DNA of 64,000 nt from Rhizobium sp. SL42 (GCF_021729845.1 NZ_CP063397.1:1812001-1876000), one strand, 5' to 3'; shown: positions 52,726 to 61,823, counted from the stretch's first letter. A program made the numbers and translations. Notes: generated from the sequence alone by a model not told the origin.

Positions 52726-53186
52726 TGCGGTTTCTCCCGAGGATTGCTCCCCTGAATGATAAGCAACTAATGGATGTTATCAATTCCAAGAATGTCAGCT
52801 TAAAGTTGTATTCGGTGGCAGGCAAATGCCGGCCTGCGCATAGGCTCCGCTCGGCGGACCGCGCAGGCCACCCTGTGCCCTGACAGGCGAGGCCTCTCCG
52901 CGCTCGGACGCCAATCCCGAATTTCTCGATCCTGGATCCTCGACCTGAATGCCGGTCTATGCACCGCCTGACCTGTGGTCACCCGTTCTCACATCTTGAG
53001 AATCATCCCCGCCGCTGCCAGTGTTGCGCTCGGCAATGCCGTCTGTCGGGCCGAGCCGGGAGGCCGCGGCGGCTAAGTGAAGGCGACCGGCGGCCCACCT
53101 GATGTCGGCAGGCGAGCCGCCGGAAACGCCAGACTGCCAGCCTGCCGAACCGACAGTGACTGCCCAGAACGAAAGGCCCGACCGCC
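52726..53186. other. Divergent intergenic region
   Basis: AT-rich near 52750-52820 (promoter-like for the XRE gene), then GC-rich DNA leading to the methyltransferase. No gene or repeat was accepted. Confidence 0.35.
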
Positions 53187-53963
53187 ATGAACTTCCTTCG
53201 CGCAACGCCAATCCTGGGCGCCCTGCTTGCCCAGGCGCTGGCAGCGCTCGTGGTCGCCGGCCTTCTTCAGGCATTGCTGCCATCGCTGAGTGCCCGGTTC
53301 GGCATCGATCCGATCCTCTGGGCTGCGCTGGCGCTGCAGGCGCTGCTGTCGGCCTGCCTGACCCGGGCGCTCGGCCTTGCGGTCTGGTGGCAATGGATCG
53401 CGCTCGCCTTTCCCTTCGCCATGGCCGCGGCCCTTGCCGCCGGCAGCCTGCCGGCCTGGCCCTTCGGCCTCGCTTTCCTGCTGCTTTACCTGTTCTTTTC
53501 CAACACCGCCCGCGAGCGCGTGCCGCTTTATCTGACCAACCGCCCGACGATCGAGGCGCTGCGTAAGTTGATGCGCGAGCACGGCGGCACGAGGTTCATC
53601 GATCTCGGTTCTGGCCTGGGCGGTGTCGTCCGCGGACTCTCCGGCGACGGCCGCAAGGCCGAAGGTTATGAGACCGCGCCGATGGCCTTTCTCATCTCGG
53701 CCGTCTTGTCGAAGCTGACCGGCCGCGGCGCGATCCACCGTCGCGACATCTGGTCGGCCGACATTACCGACGCCGATCTCGTCTATGTCTTTCTCTCGCC
53801 CGAACCGATGCCGGCGATCCATGCCAAGGCAAGCCGCGAGATGAAGCCCGGCAGCCTGCTGGTCTCCAATAGCTTCGCCATTCCCGGCCTCGATGCCGAC
53901 GAGATCTGGGACCTGTCCGACCGCCGCAAGACACGGCTGTATCTCTATAGGATGAAGGGATGA
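53187..53963 (+). CDS. Membrane-tethered class I SAM methyltransferase
   Basis: 258 residues. Residues 1-110 contain about four membrane helices (LGALLAQALAALVVAGLL, ALALQALLSACLTRALG, WIALAFPFAMAAALAAG, FGLAFLLLYLFFSNT). The C-terminal half is a methyltransferase: TRFIDLGSGLGGVVRGLSG (motif I), AEGYETAPMAFLIS, ADLVYVFLSPEPMPAI and MKPGSLLVSNSF. This form (short Rossmann, YE pair, LS/LSP post motif) resembles FAM173/ATPSCKMT-type protein lysine methyltransferases. The catalytic face should be cytoplasmic; target unknown. Confidence 0.8.
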   Translation: MNFLRATPILGALLAQALAALVVAGLLQALLPSLSARFGIDPILWAALALQALLSACLTRALGLAVWWQWIALAFPFAMAAALAAGSLPAWPFGLAFLLLYLFFSNTARERVPLYLTNRPTIEALRKLMREHGGTRFIDLGSGLGGVVRGLSGDGRKAEGYETAPMAFLISAVLSKLTGRGAIHRRDIWSADITDADLVYVFLSPEPMPAIHAKASREMKPGSLLVSNSFAIPGLDADEIWDLSDRRKTRLYLYRMKG

Positions 53964-54067
53964 GCGGGGAAGCGGCAAGAGAAGGGCGAGGGGCAAGAGA
54001 AGGGGCGGTGGCAAGAGAAGGGCCGACATGGTCGTGCCTGGAAAGTGCAACGTTTACCTAGGTCCGC

Positions 54068-54349
54068 TCAGTAACTCGCCTTGCGCCAACCGGCGACCCG
54101 CGCCTCGTTCTCGGTGCAGAACCAGCGTTCGCCACGGTGCGGTAATACCCGGGATTCGGCGTACCAGTACTGGCCCGGCACATGATAGATGCGTTCGCCG
54201 CTGGCAGCGCTGATATTGCCCTTGATCTTGCAGGCCGGGTTGAGCGCGTTCGGCAGCGAGCCGACGCTCGGTGACGGCAGATATGCCTGGCCACCGGCAC
54301 TGAGGAATGCAATTGCGGCGCTGATAATGACAAGCGTTGGAAACTTCAT
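54068..54349 (-). CDS. Small exported sunset-domain protein
   Basis: 93 residues from the ATG at 54349. Signal peptide MKFPTLVIISAAIAFLSAGG, then CKIKGNISAASGERIYHVPG, QYWYAESRVLPHRGERWFC and ENEARVAGWRKA, which match the sunset domain (two conserved cysteines, IYHVPGQxxY, EARxAGWR). The domain is also found at the end of exported nucleases; alone it may act in the envelope or on nucleic acids. Lone gene. Confidence 0.8.
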   Translation of the reverse strand: MKFPTLVIISAAIAFLSAGGQAYLPSPSVGSLPNALNPACKIKGNISAASGERIYHVPGQYWYAESRVLPHRGERWFCTENEARVAGWRKASY

Positions 54350-54544
54350 GTTCCACCCCCGAACCACAGGCCAGGAGTTGTAACATTGAAGGTCTGTCTT
54401 TCTAGTAAAAGGAATCGCTAAAATACGATGGGTTCGACGGCGGCGCTGCGGCCAGGCCGCTCTGTCCCCCGGCCGCGTAGGCTGTCAGGATGCCCCGCGC
54501 CGCCCATTGCACGCCCCGCTTGAAGCCCGGCGTCGCACCCATCC

Positions 54545-55735
54545 TCACGCCACGTCCTGCGCCACCGGCCGCCGCTCGTTCACCCGCCAGCCGTTGCGAC
54601 CGTCGGCTTTTGCCGCATAGACGGCCTGGTCGGCGCAATCGAGGAGGGACTGGAAGTCGTCGTCGTTGAGGATCGTGCCGGTCGCGGCGCCGACGCTGAC
54701 GGTCACATGCCGGTTTCGGTCGCGGGTAAACTCGTGCGCAATGCCGAGCTGGCGCACCGAGCGGCGCAAGGCTTCGGCGATGATCGCCGCGTTTTCGGCA
54801 TTGGTGGCCGGCAGGATGGCAAGAAACTCCTCGCCGCCCTGGCGGGCCAGGTGGGCGTCGAGCGGCAGGGCCCGGCGCATGGCGCGCGCCACCCGTTTCA
54901 GACAGTCGTCGCCGGCGCCGTGGCCGTAGCCGTCGTTGAAGGCCTTGAAATGATCGACGTCGATGATCAGCACGACCGCGTTTTCCATCGCCTGCGGCAT
55001 TTCCAGCCGAAGCCGCGAAAGCTCGCTTTCGGTGCCGCGCCGGTTCGACAGACGGGTCAGCGGATCGGTCACGGATAGCCGCGCCAGGTCCTTGTTCTGC
55101 CGTGACAATTCCCGCTTCAACACTTCGTTTTCCTGCATCTGCAGGAAGTTGGCGATCGCCTCGCTTTCCAGCTGGTAGGTGACCAGCAGTGTCATGCCCA
55201 CGGTCGGCAGATAGACCGCCATATGCTGCAGCACATAGGCCGGGCTGCTGTCTTCGAGGAACCAGATGACGGTATAGTTGAGCACGAAGATCAGCAGGCT
55301 GGCGATCAGGCTGGGGCGAAACGGCGAGGCGGCGGCAATGGTCACGACCATCTGGAACGAGGCGGCGGCATAGAAATAGCCGAGCACCGCCGGATTGCGG
55401 CTCGCCAGCAGTATGATGCACCAGCAGACATTGCCGAGGATGGCGACACCAAGGGCTGCATGCTCCTTGTGCGCGATCGGATGGTCGCCGCTGACATAGG
55501 TCATCAGCACCAGGGCCGCCGGCAGAACCACGCCGAAGCGCAGGCTGATTGCCAGCAGCGTCACATCGCCGAGCAGCAGGATGTCGAACAGGATGCAGCA
55601 GAGGTAGAAGCCGCAAACGCCGATCACCGAGCTTTGCAGCAGCCGGGTCCGGGCCGGCGTGCGCAGGACAAGAAATGCGTTCTGCTGGTCCGCCGTCATG
55701 CGAAGTCGCGGGAACAAGGTCGACCATCTCGTCAT
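54545..55735 (-). CDS. Membrane-bound diguanylate cyclase (GGDEF)
   Basis: 396 residues from the ATG at 55735. Six membrane helices cover about 30-200 (a MASE-like sensor), then a coiled linker and a GGDEF domain. The active-site signature is GGEEF (300-304), and DVDHFKAFNDGYGHGAGDDCL is intact, so it should make c-di-GMP. The inhibitory RxxD site is absent at the expected place (LPLD there), so product inhibition may be weak. Signal unknown. Confidence 0.88.
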   Translation of the reverse strand: MTRWSTLFPRLRMTADQQNAFLVLRTPARTRLLQSSVIGVCGFYLCCILFDILLLGDVTLLAISLRFGVVLPAALVLMTYVSGDHPIAHKEHAALGVAILGNVCWCIILLASRNPAVLGYFYAAASFQMVVTIAAASPFRPSLIASLLIFVLNYTVIWFLEDSSPAYVLQHMAVYLPTVGMTLLVTYQLESEAIANFLQMQENEVLKRELSRQNKDLARLSVTDPLTRLSNRRGTESELSRLRLEMPQAMENAVVLIIDVDHFKAFNDGYGHGAGDDCLKRVARAMRRALPLDAHLARQGGEEFLAILPATNAENAAIIAEALRRSVRQLGIAHEFTRDRNRHVTVSVGAATGTILNDDDFQSLLDCADQAVYAAKADGRNGWRVNERRPVAQDVA

Positions 55736-56303
55736 GGATGTACAATCACCGAAAGAAAATGCGTTGATCAAATCTGGCCGGATTCTTAGCCCAGCCAATT
55801 TAAGCATGGGTGAAGGATGTGTCCCGATGCGGGAAACCCGGGACGATCGCTTGGACTATGATTAATGGCACCCTAAAAATGGGGTGTCGTCGCCCTGCCG
55901 GTCGGGGCGCATCTGTGTCAATTCAGGATGGATGCGCTCTGCCGGGGCCGGGGCAGCGCCGCCAGCCGCAGTTTCGCCGCAATATCGCGAATCAAATTCG
56001 TGGCACGCCCTATCGATCGCTTTTCACACGCATCTGGAAGACAAGGATGAAAAGGTTGATTGTTGTGAGCGCGAAGACTGCGCTTGCGTAAAAGCCCACG
56101 AAATTGACCTGGCCGGGCAGCCCGAAAACATAGCCCTCGCAGGCAATTGGCGATCACGGCCTTGACGTGGAACCAGATGCAAACGGGCGTGACGAGACAG
56201 AAGAGGCCGCCTCGCTGGTCCAACCCGCCCAGGAACGAGAAAACCGCGTCGATGAACTCATGGTTCTCCGAAATCCGCATTTGGAGACGGAGAAACAGGT
56301 GTC
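55736..56303. pseudogene. Decayed region with a copy of the PBP1A 3' end
   Basis: A 36-base block at 55957-55992 is 34/36 identical to 56385-56420, which encodes the LIRDIAAKLRLAA end of the PBP1A next door. Reading the minus strand, about 56010-56130 encodes a membrane-like peptide (GYVFGLPGQVNFVGFYASAV then FALTTINLFILVFQMRV) that ends at a stop, while the sequence just upstream continues in another frame. This looks like a frameshifted remnant of a small membrane protein and of a duplicated gene end. No intact gene was accepted. Confidence 0.55.
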
Positions 56304-58502
56304 TCAGTTCGTCGTCGCGCCTGCCGTCGCGGTCTGCTGCGGGTCGACGCTGCCGCGCAGCGCATTCGCCGATGGCCCGAGCGGCGCTGCCAGCCGCAGT
56401 TTCGCGGCAATATCGCGAATAAGCCGGGTCGATTGCGACGACAGCGAGCGGGGCCGCACCATCGGCGGCAGGGCGGCCGGGTCGTCGGCCGGCTTGGCGT
56501 CTGCCACGGCCTTTGCCGCATCCGGGCCTGGCAGGGGATTTTCGATGCCGGGGATCGGCTTCAGGTCGATGCCCTGGTGGGCATAATCCATCAGCTTCTT
56601 GAAGGTCATCGCCGGCAGCGAACCGCCGGTCATGTTGTTGGTCGAGGTATAGTCGTCGTTGCCGAACCAGACGGCGCCCGTGTAGTTGCCGGTATAGCCG
56701 ACGAACCAGGCATCGCGGTAAGCCTGGGTCGTGCCGGTCTTGCCGGCCGTGACGATGCCGTGATCGAGCGCTGCGCGCCTAGCCGTGCCGATATAGGGGA
56801 TCTTGGTCATCATCTGGTTCATGTAGGCGGCGGCCTGCGCCGTCAGGATGCGGTCGGCCGGTTTTTCGTCACGGTCGAAATCATAGAGCACGTCGCCCTG
56901 GTAGTTCATGATCTGCGCGATCCCGTGCCGGCGCGACTGGTAGCCGCCGGCCGGCAGCACGGCATAGGCCGTTGCCTGGTCCATCACGGTGACTTCCGTC
57001 GTGCCGAGCGGAATGGTCACGTCCTTGCGCAGAGGCGTTTCCACGCCCATCGCCTTTGCCGTCTGCATGATCGCGTCGATGCCGAGCTTTTCCTTGGCCA
57101 GCCGCACGGGGATGGTGTTGATCGATTTCGCCAGCGCCGTCTCGATGGTGATGCGGCCGGCATAGCTGTTACCGTAATTGTGCGGGCTCCAGTTGCCCCA
57201 GGAGATCGGCCCGTCGGTGACCATGGTCGAGGGCGTATAGCCGTTCTCCATCGCCAGCGCATAGGTGTAGATCTTGAACGACGAACCCGGCTGGCGCAGC
57301 GCCCGCGTCGCCCTGTTGAACTGGCTTTCGCCGTAGTCGCGCCCGCCGACCATGGCGCGCACGGCACCGCCGCTTTCCAGCATCACCAGCGCGCCCTGGC
57401 GGACATTGTAGCTCTCGCCATATTCGCGCAGCGACGAGGCGACGGCCTCGTCGGCCGCCTGCTGCAGGCCGGTATCGATCGTGGTGCGCACGACCAGCGT
57501 ATGATCCTTGAAGCGCGCCGCGATCCGCTGCACCTCGTCGAAGGCCCAGTCGAGGAAATAGTCGGGCGCTTCCGCTTCGTTGCGATCGACCACGGTTGCC
57601 GGATTGCGCCGGGCCGAGACCACCTGGCCCTCGCTCATCAGCCCGCCCTGCACCATGTTGGTCAGAACGTCATTGGCGCGGGCGCGCGCCGCCGGCAGGT
57701 TGACATGCGGGGCATATTTCGCCGGCGCCTTGAACAGGCCGGCGAGCATGGCCGCTTCCGCCAGCGTCACCTCGGTGATGCTCTTGCCGAAATAGAATTG
57801 CGAGGCAGCCGCCGCCCCGAAGGTGCCGCCGCCCATATAGGCGCGGTCGAGATAGAGCGACAGGATTTCCTTCTTCGACAGGTTGGCTTCCAGCCACACC
57901 GCCAGGAAGGCTTCCTTGATCTTGCGCTCGATCGACCGTTCATTGGTCAAAAACAGGTTCTTCGCCAGCTGCTGGGTCAGCGTCGAGCCGCCCTGCACGA
58001 CCGTGCCGGCCTTGGCGTTTTCGGTCATGGCGCGGGCAAGGCCGAGGAAGTCGATGCCGAAATGCTCGAAGAAGCGCCGGTCCTCGGTCGCCAGCACCGC
58101 CTTGATCAAGTGATCGGGCAGGTCGTCGATCGGCACGAGATTTTCATGGATGATGCCGCGATGGCCGATCGTATTGCCGTAGCGGTCGAGAAAGGTGACG
58201 GCGAAATTGTCGTGGTTGCGCCAGTCCTTCTTGGTTTCCTCGAGTGCCGGCTGGGCCAGCGTCAAAAGCACGACCATGCCGGCCGTGCCGAGCGTCATCG
58301 CCTCGCCGGCGATCTCGAAGCCAAGCTTCTTCAGGCCGCGCACCCGGAACCTGCGAAAGAAGATGGTGATCTCTTCCCAGATCTCGACCAGGTCATAGCC
58401 GGCATTCCACAGCGTGCTGTCGAGCCAGCTGTCGATCCGCAGGAAGAAATGCCGCTTCAGGCGGGGCTTCTTCTCCGGTGCTGGGGTGTTGTCCTCGGTC
58501 AC
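56304..58502 (-). CDS. mrcA: Penicillin-binding protein 1A, bifunctional transglycosylase/transpeptidase
   Basis: 732 residues. A cytoplasmic start, one membrane helix (about 66-88), a GT51 glycosyltransferase with catalytic Glu140 in ATEDRRFFEHFGID and GGSTLTQQLAKNLFL, then a transpeptidase with Ser407-x-x-Lys410 (RQPGSSFK), Ser460-x-Asn462 (KSIN) and Lys588-Thr-Gly590 (AGKTG). It polymerises and cross-links peptidoglycan. The C-terminal 60 residues are Pro/Ala-rich, and their 3' coding end is partly copied in the following gap. A second mrcA elsewhere in the genome is likely. Confidence 0.92.
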   Translation of the reverse strand: MTEDNTPAPEKKPRLKRHFFLRIDSWLDSTLWNAGYDLVEIWEEITIFFRRFRVRGLKKLGFEIAGEAMTLGTAGMVVLLTLAQPALEETKKDWRNHDNFAVTFLDRYGNTIGHRGIIHENLVPIDDLPDHLIKAVLATEDRRFFEHFGIDFLGLARAMTENAKAGTVVQGGSTLTQQLAKNLFLTNERSIERKIKEAFLAVWLEANLSKKEILSLYLDRAYMGGGTFGAAAASQFYFGKSITEVTLAEAAMLAGLFKAPAKYAPHVNLPAARARANDVLTNMVQGGLMSEGQVVSARRNPATVVDRNEAEAPDYFLDWAFDEVQRIAARFKDHTLVVRTTIDTGLQQAADEAVASSLREYGESYNVRQGALVMLESGGAVRAMVGGRDYGESQFNRATRALRQPGSSFKIYTYALAMENGYTPSTMVTDGPISWGNWSPHNYGNSYAGRITIETALAKSINTIPVRLAKEKLGIDAIMQTAKAMGVETPLRKDVTIPLGTTEVTVMDQATAYAVLPAGGYQSRRHGIAQIMNYQGDVLYDFDRDEKPADRILTAQAAAYMNQMMTKIPYIGTARRAALDHGIVTAGKTGTTQAYRDAWFVGYTGNYTGAVWFGNDDYTSTNNMTGGSLPAMTFKKLMDYAHQGIDLKPIPGIENPLPGPDAAKAVADAKPADDPAALPPMVRPRSLSSQSTRLIRDIAAKLRLAAPLGPSANALRGSVDPQQTATAGATTN

Positions 58503-58839
58503 CTTGGTCTTGCCTTTTTTCTCAGCCTTACATCAGGCAGATCGCATTGTCGCGGCCATCACCGTTCGGCCCCCCGTCGGCCTTGCAAGTCGGCCTTGCA
58601 AGTCCGCCCGCAAGTCGGATTCGGGCACGCTGCCGGGCCGACCTGGTCCAAATCCCTTGACGCGAAGGTCTGAACGGGTCAGGACCGGGGCGGGTGAGGG
58701 GCAAATCGGCCTTTGCTGATTGATGGTCGATTTGGCCACAAAGAACAAGAAGAATTGCATGCAGGGCGCTCAGGCCGGCATCGGAACCAGCAAGCGAACC
58801 AGCATGACGGCAGGCACGAGAAAGAGCATGGCAGGCGGC
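58503..58839. other. Intergenic region with a 13-base tandem repeat
   Basis: GTCGGCCTTGCAA occurs twice in tandem at 58576-58601. An in-frame extension of YcgN towards 58720 was not accepted because its composition is low-complexity. Promoters for the two divergent genes must be here. Confidence 0.5.
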
Positions 58840-59304
58840 ATGACACAGACCCCTTACTGGAAGACCAAGAGCCTTGTCGAAATGAGCCTTTCCGAATGGG
58901 AAGCCTTGTGCGACGGCTGCGGTCTCTGTTGTCTCAACAAGCTGGAGGACTGGGACACCGGCGAGGTCGTCTTCACCTCGGTCGCCTGCACTTTGCTCGA
59001 CGGCAACAGCTGCCAGTGCAAGGACTATCCGAACCGCCAGAAGATCGTGCCCGACTGCATCCAGCTCACCCCTGACCAGGTCGACACCATCGCCTGGCTG
59101 CCGCCGACCTGTGGCTACCGCCTCGTGCATGAGGGCCGCGACCTCTACTGGTGGCACCCGCTGGTCTCCGGCGATCCCGATACAGTGCACCAGGCCGGCA
59201 TTTCCGCCCGCGGCCGCACGATCTCGGAGGACGAGGTCGATGTCGAGGATTTCGAGGATTTCGTCGTCGACTGGCCGCTGACCGTCGGGGAGAGGGCGGA
59301 GTAA
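58840..59304 (+). CDS. YcgN family cysteine cluster protein
   Basis: 154 residues from the ATG at 58840; an in-frame ATG at 58828 is the alternative. The cysteine cluster [46 protein letters not shown] and [12 protein letters not shown] match UPF0260/YcgN. Eight or more conserved cysteines point to metal or Fe-S binding. Function unknown but widely conserved. Cytoplasmic. Confidence 0.87.
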   Translation: MTQTPYWKTKSLVEMSLSEWEALCDGCGLCCLNKLEDWDTGEVVFTSVACTLLDGNSCQCKDYPNRQKIVPDCIQLTPDQVDTIAWLPPTCGYRLVHEGRDLYWWHPLVSGDPDTVHQAGISARGRTISEDEVDVEDFEDFVVDWPLTVGERAE

Positions 59305-59346
59305 GGCACGAGGCACCGCCTGGCCGTGCCTTGTGTCGCCCGGCAG

Positions 59347-59745
59347 TCAGTCTTTCGCCGGAATGCGCGCGACGACCTTGATCTCGAAGTCAAAGCCGGC
59401 AAGCCAGGTAACGCCGACGGCGGTCCAGTTCGGATAGGGCGCCTCGGGAAAGACGCGGTTTTTCACCGCCATGATTGTCTCGAACTGTGTCTGCGGATCG
59501 GTGTGGAACGTCTGCACATCGATGATGTCGTCGAAGCCGCAGCCGGCGGCCTTCAGCACGGCCTCGAGATTGGCAAAGGCCTGCTCGACCTGTTTGCGGA
59601 AATCCGGTTCTGCGGTGCCATCCTCAAGACTGCCGACCTGGCCGGAGACGAACAGGAAGTCGCCCGAGCGAATGGCGGCCGAATAGCCGTGGGCTTCATA
59701 GAGTGCGTGCCGGTTCGCCGGGAAAACTGGGTCGCGTTTGCTCAT
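59347..59745 (-). CDS. RidA/YjgF family protein without the catalytic arginine
   Basis: 132 residues. Rid fold: YSAAIRSGDFLFVSGQVG, AFANLEAVLKAAGCGFDDII, and the C-terminal EIKVVARI. Canonical RidA, which deaminates reactive enamines and imines, needs an Arg in the YPxR segment; here that site reads YPNWTAVGV with Trp. Other Rid subfamilies lack this Arg, so this is not an imine deaminase of the RidA kind. Divergent from a TetR gene whose operators face it. Confidence 0.85.
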   Translation of the reverse strand: MSKRDPVFPANRHALYEAHGYSAAIRSGDFLFVSGQVGSLEDGTAEPDFRKQVEQAFANLEAVLKAAGCGFDDIIDVQTFHTDPQTQFETIMAVKNRVFPEAPYPNWTAVGVTWLAGFDFEIKVVARIPAKD

Positions 59746-59832
59746 TGTCGGTTCCTTTGCTGATTGCAGGTGTCGATGCGCCGCAGGGCGACGATCGAAT
59801 GCGGATGCTTCCCGTCATCGGCGGGAGGTGAT

Positions 59833-59899
59833 ATACGGTTCGTATGTGAAATTGATATTCGCATACGGATCGTATGTCAAATTCAAATACGCAACGTAT
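59833..59899. promoter_or_regulatory. Three ATACG-N3-CGTAT operators
   Basis: Perfect palindromes ATACG-N3-CGTAT at 59833-59845, 59863-59875 and 59887-59899 (spacers GTT, GAT, CAA), 30 and 24 bases apart. They fill the gap between the divergent ridA-like and tetR genes, and should bind the TetR protein encoded next door. Confidence 0.8.
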
Positions 59900-59916
59900 G
59901 TGAGAGAGGAAGCGCC

Positions 59917-60507
59917 ATGGCTGCCAAGCGTCATGAAAAGATGGAGGAAAATCGTGCCCGGCTGATCGCGGCCGCGCGCCGGGCCTTTGCGGCCAAGGGT
60001 TATGCAGCGGCGTCCATGGATGAATTGACCGCCGAGGTCGGCCTGACGCGCGGCGCGCTCTACCACAATTTCGGCGACAAGCGTGGCCTGCTGGCCGCCG
60101 TTGTCCACCAGATCGACAGCCAGATGGCGGCGCATGCGAAGGCAGTCGGCGCAGCGCATGCAGACGGCTGGCAAGCGCTTCTGGCCGAGGGGGTCGCCTA
60201 TATCGAGATGGCGCTGGACCCGGAGATACAACGCATTGTCCTGCTCGACGGCCCCGCCGTCCTCGGCGACCCTTCGCGGTGGCCGAGCCAGGACAGCTGC
60301 CTCGTTGCAACCCGGCAGGCCATCACGGACCTGCTGGCGCAAGGTGTCCTGAAGCCGGTGGATGCCGAGGCCGCGGCGCGGCTGGTCAGCGGTGCTGCCC
60401 TCAACGCCGCACTGTGGATCGCCGCCAGCGAGCGCCCGCGCGACGTCCTGCCCAAGGCCATCGAGGCGTTTCGCGCCCTGGCATCCGGCTTGTTGAAGGA
60501 GGCGTGA
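59917..60507 (+). CDS. TetR-family regulator
   Basis: 196 residues from the ATG at 59917, with GAGAGGAAG upstream. HTH at about residues 15-60: AFAAKGYAAASMDELTAEVG, then LTRGALYHNFGDKRGLLAAV. The C-terminal domain (60-196) fits the ligand-binding part of the YxaF/TetR_C_33-like group. It likely represses itself and the divergent Rid-like gene through the three palindromes. Inducer unknown. Confidence 0.88.
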   Translation: MAAKRHEKMEENRARLIAAARRAFAAKGYAAASMDELTAEVGLTRGALYHNFGDKRGLLAAVVHQIDSQMAAHAKAVGAAHADGWQALLAEGVAYIEMALDPEIQRIVLLDGPAVLGDPSRWPSQDSCLVATRQAITDLLAQGVLKPVDAEAAARLVSGAALNAALWIAASERPRDVLPKAIEAFRALASGLLKEA

Positions 60508-60688
60508 AGATTGAACGTGAACCCGATCACTTGAGTATCGGAAGTCACATTCATTGTTTCAAACTTGATTGCTTGATGTACCAGGCTCGGTTGACAAAGA
60601 TTTGTCCCGTCTCCCTGCGGACGCTTTGCTGAGGCTCCCGCCGCTCCGCACTGTGTTGATATCACCGCTGATCTCAGACAAGCCGACC
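60508..60688. other. Short intergenic region, nothing recognised
   Basis: Between two genes whose 3' ends face each other. No hairpin with a T run was clearly found. Confidence 0.3.
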
Positions 60689-61297
60689 TTAATTTTGCGG
60701 TGAAACGTCGGTTGTGCCTTTGTTGTCAGAGGTGTCGTTCTCGATCACCAATCGTATCCGTAGTTGGTCGATAGCCCGTTGAAAAACGGCAGGATCGTCC
60801 ATTGCCCGGGAAAGAACAATTGCCCCTTGAATAGCAAGAACGGCCTCTTCCGCGAGGATGCGCGATTGATCGGCTTCACGGCCCTGCCGAACAAGGGCTG
60901 ACTGCAAAGCGTCGACCCAGGCGACGAAATAGCCTCGGATGGCTTGCGCGAAGAGGTCACGTGTATTGGCCACTGCCAAGGCACCGACGAGGCATACGCG
61001 CCTGCCGGACCTGAAATACTGGTCCGTCGAGGCAAGCATGGCACGGATGGCGCCATTGACATCGCCCTCGTTGCGCAACGGGGAATATACGGCATCCTCG
61101 AACCATTGGCCGATTTCGTCGAGAACAGCCCGCACCATCTCTTCCTTTCCGTTCGGGAAGAAATGGTAGAGGCTGCCCTTGCCGAGACCGGTCGCCTTGC
61201 CGATCAAGGCAAGGCTTGCGCCTTCATAGCCATGTTCGCGGAAAACTTCAGCCAACGGGGCTATGACGTCGGCTCTTTCAGCGACCATGCGAGCCAT
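60689..61297 (-). CDS. TetR-family regulator
   Basis: 202 residues. HTH at about residues 5-55: VFREHGYEGASLALIGKATG then LGKGSLYHFFPNGKEEMVRA. The C-terminal part has AMLASTDQYFRSGRRVCLVG, typical of the LmrA/YxaF-like TetR proteins. It lies just downstream of the DUF1348 gene on the same strand (2-base gap), and the two TACC-N4-GGTA palindromes upstream of that gene are its likely operators. Confidence 0.85.
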   Translation of the reverse strand: MARMVAERADVIAPLAEVFREHGYEGASLALIGKATGLGKGSLYHFFPNGKEEMVRAVLDEIGQWFEDAVYSPLRNEGDVNGAIRAMLASTDQYFRSGRRVCLVGALAVANTRDLFAQAIRGYFVAWVDALQSALVRQGREADQSRILAEEAVLAIQGAIVLSRAMDDPAVFQRAIDQLRIRLVIENDTSDNKGTTDVSPQN

Positions 61298-61299
61298 GA

Positions 61300-61764
61300 T
61301 CAGAGGCCCAGATCGCTGAGGCTGGCGTGATCATCCGGCCGGCGGCCAAGAGGCCAGTGGAACAAACGATCGCTTTCAGCAATCGGCATTTCATTGATGC
61401 TCGCGTGCCTGTGCGCCATCAGACCGTCCTCCGCGAATTCCCAGTTCTCGTTACCATAGGCGCGATACCAGCGGCCGCCATCGTCGCGATATTCATACGC
61501 GTAACGTACCGCGATGCGGTTGCCGGTGAAAGCCCAAAGCTCCTTTATCAGGCGGTATTCGTGCTCCTTGTTCCACTTACGTGTCAGAAATGCCTGAGCT
61601 TCTTCGCGATTGCTCGCGAACTCGACGCGGTTCCGCCAGCGGGTGTCGAGCGTGTAGGCCAGGGCAACTTTCGCTGCGTCTCTCGTGTTCCAGCCGTCTT
61701 CGGCCAACCGGACCTTTTCGATGGCGCTTTCGCGGGTGAACGGGGGGAGTGGGGGACGTGACAT
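61300..61764 (-). CDS. DUF1348 (NTF2-like) protein
   Basis: 154 residues from the ATG at 61764 ([20 protein letters not shown]). DUF1348 pattern: [80 protein letters not shown]. The NTF2-like cone fold has a cavity for a small ligand, but the enzyme role is unknown. The regulator of the pair follows it in the same operon. Confidence 0.87.
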   Translation of the reverse strand: MSRPPLPPFTRESAIEKVRLAEDGWNTRDAAKVALAYTLDTRWRNRVEFASNREEAQAFLTRKWNKEHEYRLIKELWAFTGNRIAVRYAYEYRDDGGRWYRAYGNENWEFAEDGLMAHRHASINEMPIAESDRLFHWPLGRRPDDHASLSDLGL

Positions 61765-61792
61765 CTTCAGTTCCTTGTCAAGTTGAGGTTTG

Positions 61793-61823
61793 TACCAATT
61801 GGTAATCAGTTTACCGATCGGTA
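61793..61823. promoter_or_regulatory. Two TACC-N4-GGTA operators
   Basis: Perfect 12-bp palindromes TACCAATTGGTA (61793-61804) and TACCGATCGGTA (61812-61823), 19 bases apart, just upstream of the DUF1348 start. Likely sites of the downstream-encoded TetR protein. Confidence 0.75.

Noticed and set aside
56433..58673. 746-codon open frame antisense to PBP1A
   Set aside because: Arg/Gly/His-rich product without motifs; the PBP1A frame has all catalytic motifs.
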